Positions 59,206 to 64,000 of a stretch of DNA of 64,000 bases are shown here, piece by piece. The notes beneath the pieces are model-generated. The model was not told the DNA's origin. It searched no databases and saw only the letters and a list, made by a program, of their open reading frames with translations. Position 1 is the stretch's first letter; each line of letters starts with the position of its first letter. Location: positions 115,727-179,726 of the forward strand of contig NZ_JAMXBJ010000043.1 of assembly GCF_023913755.1 (NCBI RefSeq), in the 5' to 3' direction. Source of the stretch: Pseudarthrobacter cellobiosi. GTDB taxonomy: Bacteria > Actinomycetota > Actinomycetes > Actinomycetales > Micrococcaceae. The position numbers and the translations under genes were made by a program.

Positions 59206-59810
59206 TCCGTCCCACCGGGGTGGTCTCCCGCCAGGGCGAACGGCGCCAACCGGTGCTGGAGTCGCCGTTGTACAGCGGGCCATTCCTGCCCCAGGACCGA
59301 GAACACTGCGGAATCCGCACGTGTGCCGTCAGGCGCCAAGCGGTGGCTGCGCAGCACGCCCTCGAACGTTGCCCCCAGCCGTTCGATGGCGGCGGCGCTG
59401 CGCACATTGCGTGCGTCGCAGCGAAACGCAACCCGCTGAACCCGAAGGACTTCGAACGCAAAGGCGAGCAGGGCGTGCTTGCTGGCGGGATTTACGTGCG
59501 TGCCCCAGAATTGCCGTCCAAAGAAGGTGCCGCCAACTTCCGCGCGTTGCTGGGCGGCATCGAAAGCATTCAGGGCGCTTGTGCCCAGGAGGGCCCCGGT
59601 CCGCTGGTCCGTCACAGCGAAGGCCAGGCTGGCCGGGTCCTCAATCCTGGCCGCAAACAGCCCTGAAAGCTCGTGTGCCGTGGCCGGCAGGGGCGCCGCC
59701 ATTCCTGCCCACATCGCGGCGTCCACGAAGTCAAACAGCCCTTCGGCATGGTGCGGTGCCAACGGAATGAGGGACAGCCCGTATCCGGTCAGGACGTTCT
59801 CGTGGTGCAT
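59175..59810 (-). CDS. GNAT-family N-acetyltransferase (RimJ/RimL type)
   Basis: 211 aa. The acetyl-CoA core is recognisable: AFAVTDQRTGALLGTSAL, then VGGTFFGRQFWGTHVNPASKHALLAFAFE and RVAFRCDARNVRSAAAIERLGATFEG. This is the RimJ/RimL-like subgroup. The target is unknown (protein N-terminus or small molecule). Convergent with and overlapping mpg. Confidence 0.86.
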   Translation of the reverse strand: MHHENVLTGYGLSLIPLAPHHAEGLFDFVDAAMWAGMAAPLPATAHELSGLFAARIEDPASLAFAVTDQRTGALLGTSALNAFDAAQQRAEVGGTFFGRQFWGTHVNPASKHALLAFAFEVLRVQRVAFRCDARNVRSAAAIERLGATFEGVLRSHRLAPDGTRADSAVFSVLGQEWPAVQRRLQHRLAPFALAGDHPGGTDYARRTFAAL

Positions 59811-59964
59811 TGCAGTATTGAATCATTCACGGGGCGGCGCGGCTACGGAAGTGTGCGGACTGAAGGTGAACATTGGGTGACTTCCGGGGCTGGGGACCGG
59901 CGGGCGCGTTAACCGAAATGGTTGTAGAATGGACGGTCTGTCTTTTGCGATAGGGGAACGTTTA

Positions 59965-62193
59965 ATGCTCGACGCCGATTTGGCCCACGAACGGAATTAT
60001 GTTGCCGGCCTGTACGCGCGGCTGGAAGAGCTCCGCACGGAAAAGCGCCAGCAGTTGGCACAGGTCCGCCGGGCCGGTGCCGTGGGCACCATGCAGAATG
60101 TTTCCGAACGGGACGCCTTCGCCGCGCTCTACGAGGACCGCCTCGCCCAGCTCGACGCCGTCGATGACCGCCTGGTCTTCGGCCGCCTCGACCTGGATTC
60201 CGGTGAGGCCCAGTACATTGGGCGCATCGGCTTGACCACCGATGACCTCCAGCGGCTCATGGTGGACTGGCGCGCGCCCGAAGCCGGCCACTTCTATCAG
60301 GCAACGGCCTTTGACCGGCAGGGCGTCCGCCGCCGGCGGCACCTGATTCTGCAGGGCCGGGAAGTCAAGGCCATCGAGGATGACGTCCTTGATGCGGACA
60401 TGCTTGCGGACGACGCATCGCTGCAGGGCGAAGGAGCGTTGCTGGCCGCCTTGGATTCCAAGCGCACGGGCCGGATGTCCGACATCGTCGGCACCATCCA
60501 GTCCGAGCAGGACCGCATCATCCGGTCATCCATTTCCGGCGCCCTCGTGGTGCAGGGTGGACCCGGTACCGGTAAGACTGCTGTGGCACTGCACCGGGCC
60601 GCGTACCTGCTTTACACACACCGGGAACGGCTGAAGACTGCCGGTGTGCTGCTGGTGGGCCCGTCGTCGTCGTTTATGAAGTACATCGAACGTGTTCTTC
60701 CCTCGCTTGGTGAGACCGGCGTGGTCATGGCCAGCGTGGGTCGACTGATGCCGGGCATCAAGGCGGTTGCTGAACCTGAGGCAGAGGTCGCGGCCATCAA
60801 GGGGCGGCTGGATATGGTGAAGGTTGTGGCCAATGCGGTGGCGAACCGGCAGCGGATCCCTGCCGAGGACCGCGTCCTGGACGTTGACGGCCGCAAACTG
60901 GTGCTGACGCGGCGGCAGGTCAGCCGGGCGCGCGAACGTGCCCGGTCCACCGGCAAGCCGCACAACGAGGCGCGCCTGACGTTTATCAAGATTCTGCTCC
61001 GCGAACTGACCGAACAGTTGACCGATCTCGTGGAAGCCGGGAGCATCGGGAACAATGCCGACCGCTCGTATCTCGCTGAAGATGTCCGCACGGCCCGCGA
61101 TGTTCGGATCGTCCTGAACCTGTGCTGGATGCCGATGACTCCGGAGAAGCTGATCACCGAGCTTCTGAGCAAGCCCGCAGTCCTGGCGGCCTGCACACCG
61201 AGCCTGTCCCTTAGGGAGCGGTCGCTGCTGCTGCGCTCCGCTGATGCGCCCTGGACCGAGGCCGATGTCCCGCTGCTGGACGAGGCCGCGGAGCTCCTTG
61301 GCGAAATGGACCCGGCGGCGGGACGTGGCCTTGCACAGCAGGAGCACGACCGCGCCCGGGACCTTGCCAACGCCAAGCAGACACTGGTGAACATGGGGGA
61401 CATGGGTGTCGATGTACTCATCTCCGCCGAGGAACTCGCCGATCAGAACCAGGAGCGCGAGAACCGCCTGACGGCCGCCGAGCGCGCCACCAGCGACCGC
61501 ACGTGGGCCTTCGGCCACATCGTGGTGGATGAGGCGCAGGAGCTTTCGCCCATGCAATGGCGCCTGCTGGTCCGCCGTTGCCCGCTGAAATCCTTCACCA
61601 TCGTGGGCGACATCGCACAGACGAGTTCAGTTGCCGGCGCTAACTCCTGGCAGGGGGCCCTGGCGCCCATGTTCGGTGACCGCTGGCAGCTGGAGGAGCT
61701 GACAGTGAACTACCGGACGCCCTCCCAGATCGCCGAAGCCGCCGCCCGCATGGCCAACGCTGCCGGACTGGTGGTTTCCGCGCCGAAGGCCGTCCGCGAA
61801 GGGCGCTGGGCCCCTGTTATCGACAAGGTTGACCGCGGACAGGTGGTGAGCCGTTTGGTGGAGGTACTCCCCGAAGAACTGGCAGCGCTCGACGGCGGCC
61901 TCCTCGCCGTGATTGCCGACGGCGACCTTCTGCATGCGGCAACGTCAGCCCTTCGTGCCGTGTACGGCCGGCGCATCGGCAACGGCGCGGGCAGCTACGA
62001 ACAGGACATCGTGGTCATCAGCCCGCGCGAGGCCAAGGGCCTGGAGTTCGATGGCGTTGTGGTCCTTGAGCCGTCCGTCATGCTCAACCACGAGCACGGC
62101 CGGGTGGGCGATCTGTACGTCGCTATGACCCGGCCCACCCAGCGGCTCCGGCTGATCGCCGCGGAAGGTATTCCGGCAGGCATAGACGGCTGA
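59965..62193 (+). CDS. helR: HelD/HelR-family RNA polymerase-associated ATPase
   Basis: 742-aa UvrD-like superfamily 1 protein. An N-terminal helical hairpin (DLAHERNYVAGLYARLEELRTEKRQQL) is the secondary-channel arm seen in HelD. Walker A is GGPGTGKTAVALHRAAYLL. Walker B is HIVVDEAQELSPMQW. The C-terminal 2A half ends in VYVAMTRPTQRL-like LYVAMTRPTQ. Homologues remove stalled RNA polymerase from DNA and protect against rifamycins. ATG 59965 with AGGGG eight bases ahead is preferred, because the -10-like TAGAAT (59925-59930) excludes the upstream ATG 59929. The symbol follows the actinobacterial family. Confidence 0.85.
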   Translation: MLDADLAHERNYVAGLYARLEELRTEKRQQLAQVRRAGAVGTMQNVSERDAFAALYEDRLAQLDAVDDRLVFGRLDLDSGEAQYIGRIGLTTDDLQRLMVDWRAPEAGHFYQATAFDRQGVRRRRHLILQGREVKAIEDDVLDADMLADDASLQGEGALLAALDSKRTGRMSDIVGTIQSEQDRIIRSSISGALVVQGGPGTGKTAVALHRAAYLLYTHRERLKTAGVLLVGPSSSFMKYIERVLPSLGETGVVMASVGRLMPGIKAVAEPEAEVAAIKGRLDMVKVVANAVANRQRIPAEDRVLDVDGRKLVLTRRQVSRARERARSTGKPHNEARLTFIKILLRELTEQLTDLVEAGSIGNNADRSYLAEDVRTARDVRIVLNLCWMPMTPEKLITELLSKPAVLAACTPSLSLRERSLLLRSADAPWTEADVPLLDEAAELLGEMDPAAGRGLAQQEHDRARDLANAKQTLVNMGDMGVDVLISAEELADQNQERENRLTAAERATSDRTWAFGHIVVDEAQELSPMQWRLLVRRCPLKSFTIVGDIAQTSSVAGANSWQGALAPMFGDRWQLEELTVNYRTPSQIAEAAARMANAAGLVVSAPKAVREGRWAPVIDKVDRGQVVSRLVEVLPEELAALDGGLLAVIADGDLLHAATSALRAVYGRRIGNGAGSYEQDIVVISPREAKGLEFDGVVVLEPSVMLNHEHGRVGDLYVAMTRPTQRLRLIAAEGIPAGIDG

Positions 62194-62212
62194 GCAGGTC
62201 TGCTTTGCCCTT

Positions 62213-62247
62213 GACGCCCGGCGCCGTTCATTTCGACGCCGGGCGTC
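62213..62247 (+). terminator. Hairpin between helR and tyrS
   Basis: An 11-bp perfect stem (62213-62223 with 62237-62247) around a 13-base loop containing a CATTTCGA stretch. It lies between the helR stop and tyrS. Confidence 0.6.
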
Positions 62248-62271
62248 GCTGATCCTGCTAACTTAGAAGTC

Positions 62272-63585
62272 GTGTCAGAACTCAACGATCTCGAATCCCA
62301 GCAGAACGACCCCACCTTCGCCAATGTCTGGCAGGAGCTGAAGTGGCGCGGCCTGGTCCACGTCTCCACCGATGAAGAGGAACTGGAAAAGCTTCTCGCT
62401 GGTGATCCGATCACCTATTACTGCGGATTCGACCCCACGGCGCCGAGCCTGCACCTGGGTAACCTGGTCCAACTCCTGGTTATGCGCCGGCTGCAGCTCG
62501 CCGGGCACAAGCCGCTGGGGCTGGTTGGCGGATCCACGGGACTGATCGGCGATCCGCGGCCCACCGCTGAACGCACGCTGAACACCAAGGACACCGTTAA
62601 TGAATGGGTGGGCTACCTGCAGGCCCAGGTCCGCCGATTCTTGAGCTTCGATGGCCCCAGCGCCGCCCACATGGTCAACAACCTCGACTGGACCGCGCCG
62701 TTGAGCGCCATTGACTTCCTGCGCGAGATCGGAAAGCACTACCGGGTCGGCACCATGCTTCGCAAGGATGCTGTCGCTTCCCGCCTCAGCTCGGACGAGG
62801 GCATCAGTTACACGGAATTCAGCTACCAGATCCTGCAGGGCATGGACTACCTCCAGCTGTTCCGTGACTACGGCTGCATGCTGCAGACCGGCGGCTCGGA
62901 CCAGTGGGGTAACCTCACCAGCGGCACTGAACTCATCCGCAAGGTTGAGGGTAAGAGTGTGCACGCCCTGGGCACCCCGCTGATCACCAACTCGGACGGC
63001 ACCAAGTTCGGCAAGAGTGAAGGCAATGCCATCTGGCTCGACGCCGGCATGTGCAGCCCGTACGCCTTCTACCAGTTCTGGCTGAACACCGCCGACTCTG
63101 ACGTAGTGGACCGGCTGAAGGTCTTCACTTTCCTGAGCCGCGCGGAAATCGAAACCCTGGCAGCTGCCGTGGCCGAGCGTCCCTTTGCACGGGAAGGCCA
63201 GCGGAAGCTGGCGTTCGAAGTGACTTCTCTGGTCCACGGTGTGGGGGCAACGGAGAAAGTCATCGCGGCGTCTGCTGCACTTTTTGGCAACGGCGACCTG
63301 TCGGCCCTGGACCGGCCAACGCTTGAAGCAGCCACGTCGGAGCTTCCGTCCGCTCGCATCCAAGTGGATGGCCTCGGGATCATTGACCTGCTGGTGGCGT
63401 CTGGCCTGTCGGAGAGCAAGTCCGCGGCACGGCGGACTGTCGGCGAAGGCGGTGCCTATGTAAACAACGAGAAGGTGTCCGACCCGGAAGCTGTCATCTC
63501 CGAATCGGAGCTGCTGCATGGCCAGTACCTGCTCCTGCGCCGCGGCAAGAAGAATCTCGCGACTGTCGAAGTCCTGGTTCCTTAG
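62272..63585 (+). CDS. tyrS: Tyrosine--tRNA ligase
   Basis: 437-aa class I synthetase, TyrS bacterial type. HIGH-like motif is PTAPSLHLGNLV and KMSKS-like is GTKFGKSEGN. The C-terminal S4 RNA-binding domain starts near IIDLLVASGLSESKSAARRTV. GTG start without a strong SD. It is the last protein gene before the rRNA operon leader. Confidence 0.97.
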   Translation: MSELNDLESQQNDPTFANVWQELKWRGLVHVSTDEEELEKLLAGDPITYYCGFDPTAPSLHLGNLVQLLVMRRLQLAGHKPLGLVGGSTGLIGDPRPTAERTLNTKDTVNEWVGYLQAQVRRFLSFDGPSAAHMVNNLDWTAPLSAIDFLREIGKHYRVGTMLRKDAVASRLSSDEGISYTEFSYQILQGMDYLQLFRDYGCMLQTGGSDQWGNLTSGTELIRKVEGKSVHALGTPLITNSDGTKFGKSEGNAIWLDAGMCSPYAFYQFWLNTADSDVVDRLKVFTFLSRAEIETLAAAVAERPFAREGQRKLAFEVTSLVHGVGATEKVIAASAALFGNGDLSALDRPTLEAATSELPSARIQVDGLGIIDLLVASGLSESKSAARRTVGEGGAYVNNEKVSDPEAVISESELLHGQYLLLRRGKKNLATVEVLVP

Positions 63586-64000
63586 CCTTACCAAGCCCCC
63601 ATTCATGCTCCTCCGCAGCCGATTTGCACGGCCTCGGGGGAGCGTGTATTGTTTTCTGAGTCGCCGCCGTTGAGTGGTGACAAACCCCCTTCACAAGAGA
63701 AGCAATTCATCGTGTGCAAAGCACGAAAATGATGAAAAGCTTCACTTTTTGATGGGCGGATTCGTTCCACAGGGTGAATATCGGGAAAATAACCCGGATT
63801 TGCAAAGTGAATAAGAATGAAATAAGCTATAAACATCGCAGCGAAGAAAAGCGAAGCAAAAGAATTCATTTGAATATGAATTGTTTCGGGAATTATTCGA
63901 ATGTGTCTGTTGTTTGAGAACTCAATAGTGTGCCAAGTTTGTTGATACCAATTTATTGTATTGAATTGGTTGAATTGATTGGATCCGCCACCCCGTGGTG
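63586..64000 (+). promoter_or_regulatory. rRNA operon promoter and pre-16S leader (16S lies beyond the window)
   Basis: AT-rich gene-free stretch. A strong promoter is visible: TTGCAC (63624-63629), 17 bases, TATTGT (63647-63652). The conserved antitermination segment TTTGAGAACTCAATAGTGTG lies at 63913-63932, the same as in mycobacterial and other actinobacterial rrn leaders. The window ends in CCACC-CCG-TGGTG, part of the processing-stem region. A minus-strand ORF here (63603-63869) is spurious. Confidence 0.85.

Noticed and set aside
59811..59964. Rifamycin-associated element upstream of helR
   Set aside because: No match to the remembered GGGGCTTGCGGCAAG-type palindrome.
63603..63869. 88-codon minus-strand ORF near the right end
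   Set aside because: Lies in the rRNA promoter and leader; mixed composition and no RBS or family.

Overview
The window is a high-GC (roughly two-thirds G+C) actinobacterial chromosome segment. Protein similarity and gene order point to the family Micrococcaceae, most likely Arthrobacter or Pseudarthrobacter. This placement rests on recognising the proteins and on neighbourhoods remembered from other Actinobacteria; no search was run. Nearly all of it is core chromosome. No prophage, insertion sequence, CRISPR array or tRNA gene was found.

Layout. (1) 1-18.9 kb: rnj (cut at the left edge), ftsK, pgsA, cinA-type pncC, clgR-like regulator, MarR regulator (minus), DUF3046, recA, recX, miaB, miaA, dapF, rsmC-like methyltransferase (minus), hflX behind a long structured leader, dinG-like helicase, then lexA (minus) divergent from a LysM membrane protein. 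The order closely resembles the RNase J to lexA block of Mycobacterium. (2) 19-28.5 kb: hisC-hisB-hisH, a 52-codon membrane peptide, priA, an SseB-domain protein, an MFS transporter, a DUF1844 protein (minus), infC-rpmI-rplT and a SpoU-type RNA methyltransferase. (3) 28.6-34.3 kb: envelope and stress genes (GlsB-like protein, CDF and MFS transporters, Nudix hydrolase, a radical-SAM gene with an SOS box, SIMPL and HExxH proteins). (4) 34.4-38.1 kb: pheST. (5) 38.1-46.5 kb: an accessory block between pheT and argC, holding an Sfp-type phosphopantetheinyl transferase, a short M1 metallopeptidase, a 1319-residue Pls/PosA-type single-module NRPS, a quinone oxidoreductase and a fatty-acid desaturase. 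(6) 46.7-55.5 kb: the complete arginine operon argCJBDFRGH. (7) 55.5-63.6 kb: a mycothiol-dependent-type enzyme, an alkylation-repair group (ogt, Ada/AlkA fusion, mpg), a GNAT acetyltransferase, a HelD/HelR-type RNA polymerase ATPase and tyrS. (8) 63.6-64 kb: an AT-rich rRNA-operon promoter and leader; the 16S gene should begin just past the right edge.

How the parts work together. Three loci carry LexA-type operators: recA, the lexA/LysM divergent region, and the radical-SAM gene. Together they form a recognisable local SOS regulon. The pls-like gene, the M1 peptidase directly behind it and the convergent PPTase form a plausible cationic homopoly(amino acid) locus; residues read by eye from the adenylation pocket (D-A-E-S-I-G-T-V-V-K) resemble a lysine code. 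The hflX leader contains an apparently leaderless six-codon peptide ORF running straight into a strong stem, as in antibiotic-responsive attenuators. Two copies of a short palindromic repeat have been captured as the 5' coding ends of argD and argH, and a MITE-like inverted repeat follows argH.
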